Shown piece after piece: positions 1 to 8,660 of a DNA stretch of 64,000 nucleotides (position 1 is the first letter of the stretch; every line of letters starts with the position of its first letter). Under the pieces are notes generated by a model. That model worked only from the letters and a program-made list of their open reading frames with translations. It searched no databases and had not been told where the DNA came from. The DNA comes from Caldilineaceae bacterium (GTDB taxonomy: Bacteria; Chloroflexota; Anaerolineae; Caldilineales; Caldilineaceae). The DNA lies in NCBI GenBank assembly GCA_019637645.1, contig JAHBVH010000033.1, positions 26,760 to 90,759 of the forward strand, read 5' to 3'. A program made the position numbers and the translations under genes.

Positions 1-1233
1 AACCGCGAAGCGCTCCAACTAATGTTCCGGGGCGATGATCAAAATATGTTGCTGAGCTTGCTTAACTTCTTCAGTGGCGGCGGGCTAGCGCAAATGGGGA
101 TCATGGCGTTAGGCGTTTATCCCTATATCACCTCTTCAATTATTATGCAGTTGTTGACCCCGATTATCCCGGCTCTGGAAGAGCTGCAAAAAGAAGGTGA
201 TCAAGGGCGGCAGCGGCTGAATCAGTATACCTATTGGCTTACTATTCCCCTTGCGATCTTACAGGCGATCACCCAATCGACGCTGTTGAGCCGTCAGCAG
301 GTCGGGAATGGGCTCGTTGTGCTGCCCGATTGGGGCTTTACCGGTGATAACTTGCTGCCTTCCTTGACGATTATTGTTGGTATGACGGCTGGTACCATGT
401 TTGGTGTTTGGTTGGGACAACTCCTAACTGAACAGGGCATTGGCAATGGCGTCTCTTTGATTATCTTCTCAGGGATCTTGGCTTCTGTCCCCTACCAAAT
501 TCGTCTCTTGTCGCAGCAGCCGGTGTTATTGATTGTCTTTATCATTATCACTATTCTGACGATTGCATTGATTGTTTGGATGCATGAAGGACAGCGGCGT
601 ATCCCTGTCCAATACGGAAAGCGCGTCCGTACAATGCGGGGCAACCGGATGATGATGGTCGGCGGGCAAAGCACCCATGTGCCGTTGCGCGTGAACACAG
701 CAGGGATGATTCCCTTGATCTTTGCGCAGAGCTTGCTGATCTTGCCGAGCACAATTGCTAGCTATTTTACCGCGAACACCGGTTGGGTTGGTTCAGTTGC
801 GTTGTGGCTGACAACCTACTTTGGTCCTGCCAGTGGCTTATATTGGCTGCTTTACTTCTTGTTCACCGTCGCGTTTACCTATTTCTACACCGATGTGATG
901 TTCCGTCAGCAAAATTTGCCGGAAACCTTGCAAAAACAAGGTGGTTTTATTCCTGGGATTCGGCCAGGCCCGCGTACGGAAGCCTATCTAAATGGGGTGC
1001 TCTCTAGAATCACGTTGGTCGGTGCGCTCTTCCTTGGCTTTGTGGCGGTCATGCCCTTTGTCATCGGTATGATTATGAGTGGTTTTACAGGTAATAGCGA
1101 TGCGTTGACCAACAGTAATTCCCTCATTATTAGCAGTACGGGTCTGCTCATCGTTGTCGGTGTTGTTTTAGACACCATGAAGCAGATTGAAGCGCAGCTG
1201 TTGATGCGCAACTATGAAGGCTTTATTCGCTAA
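1..1233 (+). CDS. secY: Protein translocase subunit SecY, 5' end cut by window
   Basis: This is the pore-forming subunit of the SecYEG channel that exports and inserts proteins at the inner membrane. The reading frame is open from base 1 (NREALQL precedes the first in-window Met at 22), so the true start and the first transmembrane helix lie upstream. Visible hallmarks are YPYITSSIIMQLL, the ERQ..GIGNGVS-like loop (TEQGIGNGVSLIIF), the cytosolic loop with GNRMMMVGGQSTHVPLRVN and the C-terminal MKQIEAQLLMRNYEGF. About ten hydrophobic segments follow in family order. It is the first gene of the visible part of the ribosomal operon, 70 bases upstream of adk. Family assignment is certain; only the N-terminus is missing. 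Confidence 0.97.
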   Translation, partial: NREALQLMFRGDDQNMLLSLLNFFSGGGLAQMGIMALGVYPYITSSIIMQLLTPIIPALEELQKEGDQGRQRLNQYTYWLTIPLAILQAITQSTLLSRQQVGNGLVVLPDWGFTGDNLLPSLTIIVGMTAGTMFGVWLGQLLTEQGIGNGVSLIIFSGILASVPYQIRLLSQQPVLLIVFIIITILTIALIVWMHEGQRRIPVQYGKRVRTMRGNRMMMVGGQSTHVPLRVNTAGMIPLIFAQSLLILPSTIASYFTANTGWVGSVALWLTTYFGPASGLYWLLYFLFTVAFTYFYTDVMFRQQNLPETLQKQGGFIPGIRPGPRTEAYLNGVLSRITLVGALFLGFVAVMPFVIGMIMSGFTGNSDALTNSNSLIISSTGLLIVVGVVLDTMKQIEAQLLMRNYEGFIR

Positions 1234-1303
1234 ATGAAGATGCCTTTGGCTTGGCATAAAGTTTATCCATAGACCCGATGGGACGAAGGAAAGGATTGCG
1301 GTT

Positions 1304-1969
1304 GTGCAAAGACGCACTTACTTGGTGTTGTTAGGTATACCAGGAGCTGGCAAGGGGACGCAAGCGAAGCTATTAGAAGAGAAGCTGAACTTACCCCAGA
1401 TTTCTACCGGTGATATCTTTCGCTACAACATGAAAAACCAGACCGAATTGGGTAAACTAGCGAAGAGCTATATGGACCGTGGGGATCTGGTGCCAGATGA
1501 AGTGACCATCCGCATGGTCGAAGATCGGTTACAACAGCCAGATTGTGTGCGTGGCGCTCTGATGGATGGTTTCCCACGGAATCTAGTGCAGGTAACCGCT
1601 TTTGATAAGATCGTAGCTCCGTATGGTGGTGTGACGTTGACCCCGTTGATCAATTTAGATGACGACGAGGCAATGAAACGTATTACGGGGCGACGGATTT
1701 GTCGTACTTGCGGTGCCGTTTATCACGTGGACTTTCACCCGCCAAAGCAAAGTGGTATTTGTGATCTGGACCAAGGGGAGCTATACCAAAGGGCTGATGA
1801 TGCACCCGAAACGGTCCGCAATCGACTCTATGTCTATTATAAGCAAACCGCGCCGCTTATCGGCTACTACTATGCTAAATCGCTGCTCAGAGAGTTGGAT
1901 GGCGCGCAACCGATTGAAGCTGTGCAAGCGCAACTGGTCCAACTGATTGCCAAGGCTTTACAGCAGTAA
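1304..1969 (+). CDS. adk: Adenylate kinase, zinc-lid type
   Basis: Interconverts ATP+AMP and 2 ADP in the cytoplasm. The P-loop GIPGAGKGTQA is at residues 12-22, the AMP site FPRN follows DG around residue 89, and the lid carries CRTC...CDLD, a Cys-X2-Cys/Cys-X2-Asp zinc site of the kind known from Gram-positive adenylate kinases. The 221-residue length is normal for the long-lid form. The start is a GTG at 1304 with a GGAAAGGA-like ribosome site about 10 bases upstream. It lies between secY and map, as in many bacterial spc operons, so it is probably co-transcribed with the ribosomal genes. Confidence 0.96.
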   Translation: MQRRTYLVLLGIPGAGKGTQAKLLEEKLNLPQISTGDIFRYNMKNQTELGKLAKSYMDRGDLVPDEVTIRMVEDRLQQPDCVRGALMDGFPRNLVQVTAFDKIVAPYGGVTLTPLINLDDDEAMKRITGRRICRTCGAVYHVDFHPPKQSGICDLDQGELYQRADDAPETVRNRLYVYYKQTAPLIGYYYAKSLLRELDGAQPIEAVQAQLVQLIAKALQQ

Positions 1970-2048
1970 TGATTCGTTCCTTCGGTGGAGTTTAGGCGTA
2001 ATAAGATAATTCTTGCCAGGCGATCGACTGTTGAATAGCTTTTGAATT

Positions 2049-2897
2049 ATGCGCGCTTTTGCCGCTTGGATACAAACCATGTTTCGAAGAACAAACCGTA
2101 AAATCTTGCGCCGGCCAAAGCCAGAGCAGCAGCGCTCGGTTGCTCCGGTCTTGAAAAGCCCGCGCGAGATTCAAATTATGCGTGAAGCGGGGCGCGTTGT
2201 TGCCCGTGCTCATGCCGCTTTGAAAGAGGCGATTCGGCCTGGCGTTAGCACTTGGGAATTAGATCAGATCGCACTCGATGTTTTGCAGCGCTATGGTGCG
2301 ACATCGGCCTTTCTGGGCTATCGGGGCTTCCCAGCCCATATTTGTGCCAGCATCAACCAAGAGTTGGTCCATGGCATTCCCAAGAAAGATCGCATTTTGC
2401 AAGAAGGCGACATCGTTAGCATTGATATCGGGTCGCGTTACCGTGGTTTTGTTGGTGATAGCGCTTGGACCTATCCTGTTGGCACGATTAGTGAAGCAGC
2501 CGCTACCTTGCTCAAAGTTACCGAGGAAAGCCTGCTTGAAGGCATTAAACAGGCTGTTGTTGGTAAACGCGTCGTCGATATTAGTCGGGCCGTGCAGCGC
2601 CATGTAGAGGGGTATCATCTGCATATTGTCCGCGAATATACCGGCCATGGTGTTGGTCGGCAAATGCACGAAGCACCCCAAGTGTTGAACTATGTGGCTG
2701 GTGACGCTGATGGCAATATTATCTTGGCGCCAGGTATGGTGATTGCGATTGAGCCGATGGTCCAGTGTGGCACATGGGAAACCGAAACCTTGCGTGATAA
2801 TTGGACTGTGATCAGCAAAGATCATAGTTTGGCCGCCCACTTTGAGCATACGGTGGCGATTACGAATACTGGCCCTGAAATTTTGACACTGCCTTGA
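2049..2897 (+). CDS. map: Methionine aminopeptidase type I
   Basis: Removes the initiator methionine from nascent proteins using a two-metal centre. Metal ligands are visible in DIGSRYRGFVGDSAW (two Asp), GHGVGRQMHE (His), AIEPM (Glu) and FEHTVAIT (Glu). The catalytic domain begins near KSPREIQIMREAG, about residue 37, so the ORF carries a basic N-terminal extension (rich in Arg, Lys and Pro). No good ribosome-binding site precedes either the ATG at 2049 or the ATG at 2079, so the start is uncertain. The gene ends only 58 bases before rpmJ, leaving no room for infA, which often sits between them. Confidence 0.95.
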   Translation: MRAFAAWIQTMFRRTNRKILRRPKPEQQRSVAPVLKSPREIQIMREAGRVVARAHAALKEAIRPGVSTWELDQIALDVLQRYGATSAFLGYRGFPAHICASINQELVHGIPKKDRILQEGDIVSIDIGSRYRGFVGDSAWTYPVGTISEAAATLLKVTEESLLEGIKQAVVGKRVVDISRAVQRHVEGYHLHIVREYTGHGVGRQMHEAPQVLNYVAGDADGNIILAPGMVIAIEPMVQCGTWETETLRDNWTVISKDHSLAAHFEHTVAITNTGPEILTLP

Positions 2898-2955
2898 CTT
2901 TGTGCTAAACTTGACAAGTTACGCAAAATAGAATGTTGTTTGGGAGAACAGAATC

Positions 2956-3069
2956 ATGAAAGTTCAACCTTCGGTGAAGAAGCGCTGCGAAAAATGTAAA
3001 ATGGTACGGCGGCGTGGTGTCTTGTATGTGATTTGCAGCAACCCAAAACACAAACAGCGCCAAGGATAA
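2956..3069 (+). CDS. rpmJ: 50S ribosomal protein L36 (bL36), 37 aa
   Basis: A short gene read directly from the sequence: the product begins [15 protein letters not shown] and ends PKHKQRQG. It has the complete L36 zinc ribbon, Cys11, Cys14, Cys27 and His32 (C-X2-C-X12-C-X4-H), so it is the zinc-binding (C+) paralogue type. A GGGAGA-type ribosome site lies about 8 bases before the ATG. Its place between map and rpsM is the usual one for L36. The protein stabilises 23S rRNA near the peptidyl transferase region. Confidence 0.97.
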   Translation: MKVQPSVKKRCEKCKMVRRRGVLYVICSNPKHKQRQG

Positions 3070-3195
3070 GATTTGAGGCTCTTTTCCATAGAGGGCCTCT
3101 TGCCTGAGCGAATTAAGAAAAGACTGATATAACGCGTCGCCGATAACGCGTCCAGATAATGTGTAAGAGCGTGTAAAGGAAGGAAATAGAGATCC

Positions 3196-3576
3196 ATGGC
3201 ACGTATTGCTGGTGTTGATATTCCGCGTGAAAAGCGCGTTGTTATCTCTCTGACCTATATTTATGGCATTGGTCGCCATACCAGTGAGGCGATTCTACAG
3301 GCTGCTGAGATCGATCCCTCGACGCGGGTACGCGATCTTGATGAAAATCAGGTTACGAAACTCCGTGAATATATTGACCGCAATTATATTGTCGAAGGCG
3401 ACCTGCGCCGTGAAGTCAATATGAATATTAAGCGGCTGATGGAAATCGGTTGCTACCGTGGCTTGCGCCATCGTCGCAACTTACCCGCGCGCGGTCAACG
3501 AACACGGACTAATGCACGCACCCGTCGCGGTATCAAGAAGACTGTGGCTGGGAAAAAGCGGGCCGCACGCAAGTAA
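3196..3576 (+). CDS. rpsM: 30S ribosomal protein S13 (uS13)
   Basis: Head protein of the small subunit that contacts the 50S subunit and P-site t[18 protein letters not shown] at the start, YIYGIGR in the helix-two-turn-helix region and the C-terminal [14 protein letters not shown] are diagnostic. At 126 residues it has the normal length with a basic Lys/Arg tail. AAGGAAGGAAA upstream supports the ATG at 3196. It is followed by an unusually long 328-base gap before rpsK. Confidence 0.97.
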   Translation: MARIAGVDIPREKRVVISLTYIYGIGRHTSEAILQAAEIDPSTRVRDLDENQVTKLREYIDRNYIVEGDLRREVNMNIKRLMEIGCYRGLRHRRNLPARGQRTRTNARTRRGIKKTVAGKKRAARK

Positions 3577-3904
3577 TTCTTGGGCGACGTTGCTTAGATA
3601 TGCCAGGACATCAGTTTATGCTGGTGTTCCAGCCGCGTATGGTTAGAAACGATTGCATGCATAACAGCAAACGCCTGTTATGCATGTCTATTCTAAAAGA
3701 TTAATTGTTTACTGGACCTTCCTTTGGGCTCTGTGGTAATGCAGCATGACCCATAGGTAAACCAGTAAGCATTTTTTGTTCGTATGAGTTATGAAGGAAG
3801 GCCGTATCCTTGCTTTGCAGCAGCTATGCCCATTTAGAGCGGGGTACGCGCTGATAAGTAGACGGCTAACCCATGAGTCTAACTGTAAGAACGAAGGAGT
3901 AAGC
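3577..3904 (+). other. Long rpsM-rpsK spacer with hairpin
   Basis: A 328-base spacer inside an otherwise compact ribosomal operon, with no convincing gene. It contains a perfect 12-bp inverted repeat (CATGCATAACAG / CTGTTATGCATG, 3656-3667 and 3675-3686) with a 7-base loop. No run of T follows directly, so it is more likely an attenuator, processing site or leader structure than a simple terminator. The reading frame of rpsK stays open back to 3791, but the strong ribosome site just before 3905 argues against that extension being translated. Confidence 0.5.
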
Positions 3905-4312
3905 ATGGCGCGACCACAACGACGACGTGATCGACGGACGACAACTAGACGTGAAAAGAAGAGTGTACCGGTTGGGCAAGTACACATTCATGCTTCTTTT
4001 AACAATACGATTGTAACGATTACCGACCTGACAGGCAACACCCTTTGCTGGGCAAGCAGCGGTAGCAGTGGCTTCAAAGGTAGCCGCAAGTCCACCCCGT
4101 TTGCTGGTCAATTAGCTGCTCAAAATGCGGCCAGCAGTGCTCGCAACGACTTCAATATGCGCGAAGTCGATGTCTTTGTCAAAGGACCTGGGCCGGGCCG
4201 GGAAAGCTCGATTCGTTCGGTGCAAGCCGCGGGGCTGACCGTCCGCTCGATTACTGATATTACGCCATTGCCGCACAATGGTTGCCGGCCGCCGAAGAAG
4301 CGCCGCGTTTAG
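3905..4312 (+). CDS. rpsK: 30S ribosomal protein S11 (uS11)
   Basis: Platform protein of the small subunit that helps form the mRNA exit region. The conserved stretches [38 protein letters not shown] and [16 protein letters not shown] are all present. The ATG at 3905 is preceded by GAAGGAGTAAGC, an ideal Shine-Dalgarno site, giving 135 residues and the expected basic N-terminus. The upstream in-frame ATG at 3791 would add 38 residues unlike the family. Belongs to the alpha operon with rpsM, rpsD, rpoA and rplQ. Confidence 0.97.
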   Translation: MARPQRRRDRRTTTRREKKSVPVGQVHIHASFNNTIVTITDLTGNTLCWASSGSSGFKGSRKSTPFAGQLAAQNAASSARNDFNMREVDVFVKGPGPGRESSIRSVQAAGLTVRSITDITPLPHNGCRPPKKRRV

Positions 4313-4436
4313 TTTTTTATTTTTTAATGGTGCATTTACGTAAAGCATTGCTAGCTTAAGCGTCGCTTGTTTCTCATCGAAAAAGCAAGTGACAAATGAA
4401 GAGAGCCCCTTTACTGATGCAAGCTCTGGAGGAAAA

Positions 4437-5075
4437 ATGGCACGACACATAGATGCTGTCTGCAAATTGTGCCGGCGTGAAGGCCAAAAATTATTTTTAA
4501 AAGGTGAACGTTGTTTAAGCCCAAAGTGTGCAATTGAAACACGCAACTTTGTACCGGGTGATCATGGGCGTAAGGCAACTTTCCGTCGTAAAATGTCCGA
4601 TTATGGAACCCAGTTGCGGGAAAAGCAAAAAGCGCGGCGCATTTATGGCGTCATGGAAAAGCAATTCCGCCGCTATTTTAAAGAAGCGAGCCGCCGCACA
4701 GGAATGACAGGTGCAACCCTGTTATCTATGCTGGAAAGCCGCTTAGACAATGTTGTGTACCGGCTTGGTTTTGCCGATAGCCGTTCACAAGCGCGCCAAC
4801 TGGTGCGCCATGGGCATTTCTTGGTCAATGGAACCAAGACTGATGTTCCTTCCTTCCAAGTTCGTATTGGAGATGTGATTGCAGTGCATCCGACTAGTCG
4901 TAACTCGACCTATTTCAAGGATCGGGCTCAATTGATGCAAGGAACCCGCTCGGTTCCGGCTTGGTTGAACCTGAATCTCACTGAGATGGGCGGCTCCATG
5001 GTGAATAGCCCCAGCCGTGAAGATATCGAGATTCCGCTCAACGAACAGTTGATTGTTGAGTACTACAGCCGCTAA
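4437..5075 (+). CDS. rpsD: 30S ribosomal protein S4 (uS4), zinc-binding form
   Basis: Primary 16S rRNA binding protein that nucleates small-subunit assembly; in many bacteria it is also the translational repressor of the alpha operon. The ATG at 4437 follows CTGGAGGAAAA, an excellent ribosome site, giving 212 residues. An in-frame ATG at 4389 would add 16 unlikely residues. Cys9, Cys12, Cys26 and Cys31 make a four-cysteine zinc knuckle (C+ form), followed by the S4 RNA-binding domain ([30 protein letters not shown]). Confidence 0.96.
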   Translation: MARHIDAVCKLCRREGQKLFLKGERCLSPKCAIETRNFVPGDHGRKATFRRKMSDYGTQLREKQKARRIYGVMEKQFRRYFKEASRRTGMTGATLLSMLESRLDNVVYRLGFADSRSQARQLVRHGHFLVNGTKTDVPSFQVRIGDVIAVHPTSRNSTYFKDRAQLMQGTRSVPAWLNLNLTEMGGSMVNSPSREDIEIPLNEQLIVEYYSR

Positions 5076-5253
5076 GTAACCTAAAAGTTTACGACAGACT
5101 ACCAAAAGCCAGATTAACGATTCTCTGTGCTTCTGGGCGCTCATTACGGTATAAGATGCTGGATGGATCAATCGAATGACGTTCAGGGAGTTTTGATAGA
5201 GGAGGCGCGAATCTGGCTACAGGGCGTATACTGCAGAGCAGGGAGGAATACCA

Positions 5254-6276
5254 TTGCTAAACATGGTTCTGCCCAAAATTGAAACTGAGGCCAATTCACA
5301 AAATTATGGCCACTTTGTTATTAGTCCGCTCGAGAGTGGCTATGGAATTACCCTGGGCAATGCATTACGGCGTGTTCTCCTGTCAAGCCTAACAGGGGGC
5401 GCAATTACGTCTATTCGCATCAGTGGTGTCCATCATGAATTCTCGGCGATCCCCCACGTGCGCGAGGATACAACGCAGCTGATTCTGAATGTAAAGCAGA
5501 TTCGTATGCGTAATCACAGTGAAGAGCCAGTTCGGATTCATGTGGAAGTTTCACGTGAAGGCCCGGTTGTGGCGGGTGATTTGATTTGTCCTCCCGAGGT
5601 TGAGATTGTCAATCCGGATCAATACATTTTGACGGCTGATTCAAATGATGTGGATCTGGATATTGAAATGGTTGTTGAAACTGGCCGTGGTTATAGCCCT
5701 GCCGAAGAACGCACACGCTTACCACTGGGCGAAATTCCAGTAGATGCAATCTATAGCCCAGTGCGCAAGGTTGCCTATCGTGTCGAGCGCACTCGTATTG
5801 GTCAGCAGACTGACTATGATCGCCTTAATCTCGAGATCTGGAGCGATGGTACGGTTGCACCGGAAGATGCCCTGCGCAAAGCGGCCAGTATTTTGCTTCA
5901 GCATTTAACCTTACTCGCTGGTGCCGAAACGGTTGCTGTGGAAGCCAAGCCCCGTGAGGAAGAAGGCATTCCTAGCCGCATCTATGATGCTCCCATTGAA
6001 GAGCTCGAACTCACTGTCCGTGCCTACAACTGCCTGAAACGGGCTGGGATCACCAAAATTGGTGAAATCCTAAAGCGCATGGAAAAGGGCGAGGAAGAGA
6101 TGCTGGCGATCCGCAACTTTGGCAAGAAATCGCTAGATGAGTTAGTCGATAAGTTGCGCGAGAAGAGCTACCTCAATGTGCCGGGTGTTGATCTAAGCGC
6201 ATTTTGGAATAGCACCAGCAGTAGCGATGACGAAAATGAAGATGACCTTGTTGCCGAAGGTGATGAGGACGAATAA
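5254..6276 (+). CDS. rpoA: DNA-directed RNA polymerase subunit alpha
   Basis: Assembly platform of RNA polymerase. The N-terminal domain (about residues 1-235) has SGYGITLGNALRRVLLSSL and the C-terminal domain (about 250-315) has the two helix-hairpin-helix motifs used to bind UP elements and activators (LKRAGITKIGEIL, NFGKKSLDEL). The start is a TTG at 5254, 7 bases after GGGAGG; the ATG at 5263 is in frame but too far from that ribosome site. The last 20 or so residues form an acidic tail (DDENEDDLVAEGDEDE), longer than in E. coli. Confidence 0.96.
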   Translation: MLNMVLPKIETEANSQNYGHFVISPLESGYGITLGNALRRVLLSSLTGGAITSIRISGVHHEFSAIPHVREDTTQLILNVKQIRMRNHSEEPVRIHVEVSREGPVVAGDLICPPEVEIVNPDQYILTADSNDVDLDIEMVVETGRGYSPAEERTRLPLGEIPVDAIYSPVRKVAYRVERTRIGQQTDYDRLNLEIWSDGTVAPEDALRKAASILLQHLTLLAGAETVAVEAKPREEEGIPSRIYDAPIEELELTVRAYNCLKRAGITKIGEILKRMEKGEEEMLAIRNFGKKSLDELVDKLREKSYLNVPGVDLSAFWNSTSSSDDENEDDLVAEGDEDE

Positions 6277-6278
6277 AA

Positions 6279-6333
6279 AGCGACGATCCTGTCGTGAATT
6301 GTCCCGTTGGGACCATCCTTGTCAATCGTCGCT
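6279..6333 (+). promoter_or_regulatory. Structured leader between rpoA and rplQ
   Basis: A 9-bp outer stem (AGCGACGAT 6279-6287 with ATCGTCGCT 6325-6333) encloses a small hairpin GTCCC-GTT-GGGAC (6301-6313). It starts three bases after the rpoA stop and ends 70 bases before rplQ. The outer stem is followed by a short T run, so partial termination or RNA processing is possible. The regulatory role is inferred. Confidence 0.45.
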
Positions 6334-6403
6334 GTTTGCAGCTTAATTGGTCGTTGCGCATTGACGGTTGGTAATTAGTTAGATTCTACTTAGGAGTTAA
6401 ACA

Positions 6404-6784
6404 ATGCGACACAATGTTGCTGGGCGCATTTTAGGGCGCGATGCCAGTCATCGTAAAGCGCTCTTTCGCAATTTGGTGAAATCGCTCTATACGCATGAGC
6501 GCATTATGACCACCGAAGCAAAGGCGCGCGCGATTCGTGCCGATGCTGAAAAGTTAATTACCAAGGCCAAGCGTGGGTTAGCCGAGGGTGGCAGCCGCGT
6601 GCATGCGCAACGCCAAGTCGTCTCCTACCTCAATGATAAAACATTGGCCAAGAAGGTCTTTGACGAATTTGCACCACGCTATGCCGCTCGCAATGGTGGC
6701 TATACCCGTATGATTAAATTGGGGAAGCGCCAAGGTGATGCCGCCGACATGGTGATCTTAGAGCTGGTCGACTCGGAAGTATAA
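6404..6784 (+). CDS. rplQ: 50S ribosomal protein L17 (bL17)
   Basis: Large-subunit protein near the exit tunnel. MRHNVAGRILGRDASHRKALFRNL at the start and TKAKRGLAEGG and NGGYTRMIKLGKRQGDAADMVILELV at the end match the bacterial L17 family over its full normal length of about 120 residues. A TAGGAG ribosome site precedes the ATG. It is the last gene of the alpha operon proper and is followed after 31 bases by truA. Confidence 0.97.
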   Translation: MRHNVAGRILGRDASHRKALFRNLVKSLYTHERIMTTEAKARAIRADAEKLITKAKRGLAEGGSRVHAQRQVVSYLNDKTLAKKVFDEFAPRYAARNGGYTRMIKLGKRQGDAADMVILELVDSEV

Positions 6785-6815
6785 GCCTGGGACAGCTGAG
6801 GAATTCCTCACCCAG

Positions 6816-7643
6816 ATGAGTAACCCGTCTCTTCACGTATGTGGCCTAGTTGCCTATGATGGTACCGATTATCATGGCTTTCAGCTTCAAGTCGGTGTTC
6901 CAACGGTTCAGGGTACGCTAGAAGCTGCTTTCCAGGCCGTTACCGGTGAGTCTGTCCGAGTCACTGGTTCAGGTCGAACGGACAGTGGTGTCCATGCCCG
7001 TGGGCAGGTAATAGCTGCTATCGTCCCTTGGCGGCATTCAGTGCAAAGTTTGCAACGTGCCTTGAATGCTAATCTGCCGTCTACCATTGCGATTCGCCAG
7101 CTACGGGAAGCTCCTGAAGGCTTTCACCCACGATTTAGTGCGCTACGGCGTACCTATCGTTACACGGTTTATGATAGGGCCGGTGTGGATGAGCAAGCAG
7201 CGCCACGGCAGTCACCTTTGACCGATCGCTTTGCTCTTTCGGTCTCTCGAGTACTGGATGTGGCGGCGATGCAAATGGGGGTTGACCATTTGTTGGGTGA
7301 GCATGATTTTGCCACCTTTGGTCAACCGCCGCAGGGTGAAAATACAGTACGCTATTTGTATCAAGCGGAGTGGCAAGCGGTTCGAATCACACCGCCGTCG
7401 CTTAGTCATTATCCTGGTCGTTGCCTCGTTTTCACGGTTTCTGCAAACGCTTTCCTGCGCCAAATGGTGCGCAATCTGGTTGGTGTTTCTTTAGCGGTTG
7501 GGCAGGGGAAATGGCAAGTGACTGATGTACAGCGGGCGCTTTTGGCTTGTGACCGTAGCCAGTGTACACCCCCTGCGCCAGCTCATGGACTTGTTTTAGA
7601 ATCTGTCAGCTATGCAGCTGATCTAAATTTGTGGAAAGAATAA
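6816..7643 (+). CDS. truA: tRNA pseudouridine(38-40) synthase
   Basis: Isomerises U38-40 in the anticodon stem of tRNAs. The catalytic Asp56 sits in GSGRTDSGVHARGQV; YDGTDYHGFQLQ near the start and NAFLRQMVRNLVG near residue 215 are typical of TruA. The 275 residues match the family. The ribosome site before the ATG at 6816 is weak. The order rplQ-truA-rplM-rpsI is common in many bacteria and supports the assignment. Confidence 0.95.
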   Translation: MSNPSLHVCGLVAYDGTDYHGFQLQVGVPTVQGTLEAAFQAVTGESVRVTGSGRTDSGVHARGQVIAAIVPWRHSVQSLQRALNANLPSTIAIRQLREAPEGFHPRFSALRRTYRYTVYDRAGVDEQAAPRQSPLTDRFALSVSRVLDVAAMQMGVDHLLGEHDFATFGQPPQGENTVRYLYQAEWQAVRITPPSLSHYPGRCLVFTVSANAFLRQMVRNLVGVSLAVGQGKWQVTDVQRALLACDRSQCTPPAPAHGLVLESVSYAADLNLWKE

Positions 7644-7716
7644 ATTTGCGGTTTGCGAAAGCCAGCTTTCTTGCCCGAGCGATTGGTTTTCTGAACCAGG
7701 ATAAGGAGTGAATTGC

Positions 7717-8151
7717 GTGAAGACCTTTAGTCCCAACGCCGAAGAAGCAAAAGCAGAACGCGACTGGTGGGTTGTTGATGCAACCGGAGAGACCTTAGGT
7801 CGTTTGGCTTCTCGGATCGCTGCGGTTCTCCGTGGCAAACATAAGCCGACCTTTACCCCTCACCTGGATGCAGGTGATTTCGTGATTGTCACCAATTGCG
7901 ACAAGATCCATGTGACTGGGGATAAGCTGAATACCGTGCGCTACTATCGCCATTCGCGCTATCCGGGTGGTCTGAAGAGCCGGTCCATGCGTGAGCAGTT
8001 AGAGCGCTTCCCGGATCGTGTGATCTATGAAGCGGTGAAAGGCATGATGCCCAAGACACGTCTTGGCCGTGCTCAGATGAAAAAGCTGCGCATTTACAGC
8101 AATGATGAGCACCCGCATGCGGCTCAGCAACCTAAGCCATTGGCGTTCTAG
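7717..8151 (+). CDS. rplM: 50S ribosomal protein L13 (uL13)
   Basis: Early-assembly large-subunit protein. The motifs [44 protein letters not shown] and MLPKTRLGR-like [18 protein letters not shown] are present. The reading frame also has a GTG at 7708, but it overlaps the AAGGAG ribosome site (7703-7708). The GTG at 7717 has ideal spacing and yields the usual N-terminus MKTFSP, 144 residues. Confidence 0.96.
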   Translation: MKTFSPNAEEAKAERDWWVVDATGETLGRLASRIAAVLRGKHKPTFTPHLDAGDFVIVTNCDKIHVTGDKLNTVRYYRHSRYPGGLKSRSMREQLERFPDRVIYEAVKGMMPKTRLGRAQMKKLRIYSNDEHPHAAQQPKPLAF

Positions 8152-8162
8152 GAGAAAGAATA

Positions 8163-8552
8163 ATGACTCAATATATTGAAGCGATTGGACGCCGCAAAAC
8201 TGCTACTGCGCGTGTTCGGCTTTATCCAGGCACTGGCGAGATTGTTGTCAACGATCTTCCTGCGAATGACTATTTTGGTCGTGCATTGGATCAGATGATC
8301 CTGCGCCAACCTCTGTCGCTGACAGGAACGGAAAGCACCTATAACATTAGCGTGCATGTCAACGGTGGCGGCGATAGCGGTCAAGCCGCGGCGGTGCGAT
8401 TGGGCATTGCCCGTGCTTTGTGTGAATCTGACATCAACTTCCGGCCTACCTTAAAGAGCGCCGGTTTCTTGACCCGTGATGCGCGGGCGAAAGAACGCAA
8501 GAAACCTGGTCTCAAGCGTGCCCGTAAGGCACCCCAGTACACCAAGCGCTAA
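8163..8552 (+). CDS. rpsI: 30S ribosomal protein S9 (uS9)
   Basis: Small-subunit head protein whose basic C-terminal tail reaches the P-site t[69 protein letters not shown] identify it, including the invariant final Lys-Arg. It starts 11 bases after rplM with TAGGAGAAAG as ribosome site, so the two are translated from one message as in most bacteria. Confidence 0.97.
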   Translation: MTQYIEAIGRRKTATARVRLYPGTGEIVVNDLPANDYFGRALDQMILRQPLSLTGTESTYNISVHVNGGGDSGQAAAVRLGIARALCESDINFRPTLKSAGFLTRDARAKERKKPGLKRARKAPQYTKR

Positions 8553-8587
8553 TTCCCTGCGTTTGGGACTAATTACTTGTCCACGCA

Positions 8588-8632
8588 AGCCTTACTGGCG
8601 CTTGACTCTTGTCAAACACAGTAGGGCTTTTT
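8588..8632 (+). terminator. Intrinsic terminator after rpsI
   Basis: A 10-bp stem (AGCCTTACTG 8588-8597 with CAGTAGGGCT 8619-8628, one G-U pair) carries an inner TTGAC/GTCAA stem and runs into TTTTT. It marks the end of the visible ribosomal gene block, 36 bases after rpsI. Confidence 0.75.
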
Positions 8633-8660
8633 GTGTTCCTGAGGCAATGATCCGATTCCT

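Noticed and set aside
2259..2849. Leftward 196-codon ORF within map
   Set aside because: Complement of the MetAP frame, with no motif.
3791..3904. Longer S11 starting at 3791
   Set aside because: An ideal ribosome site precedes 3905 and the extension has no S11 homology.
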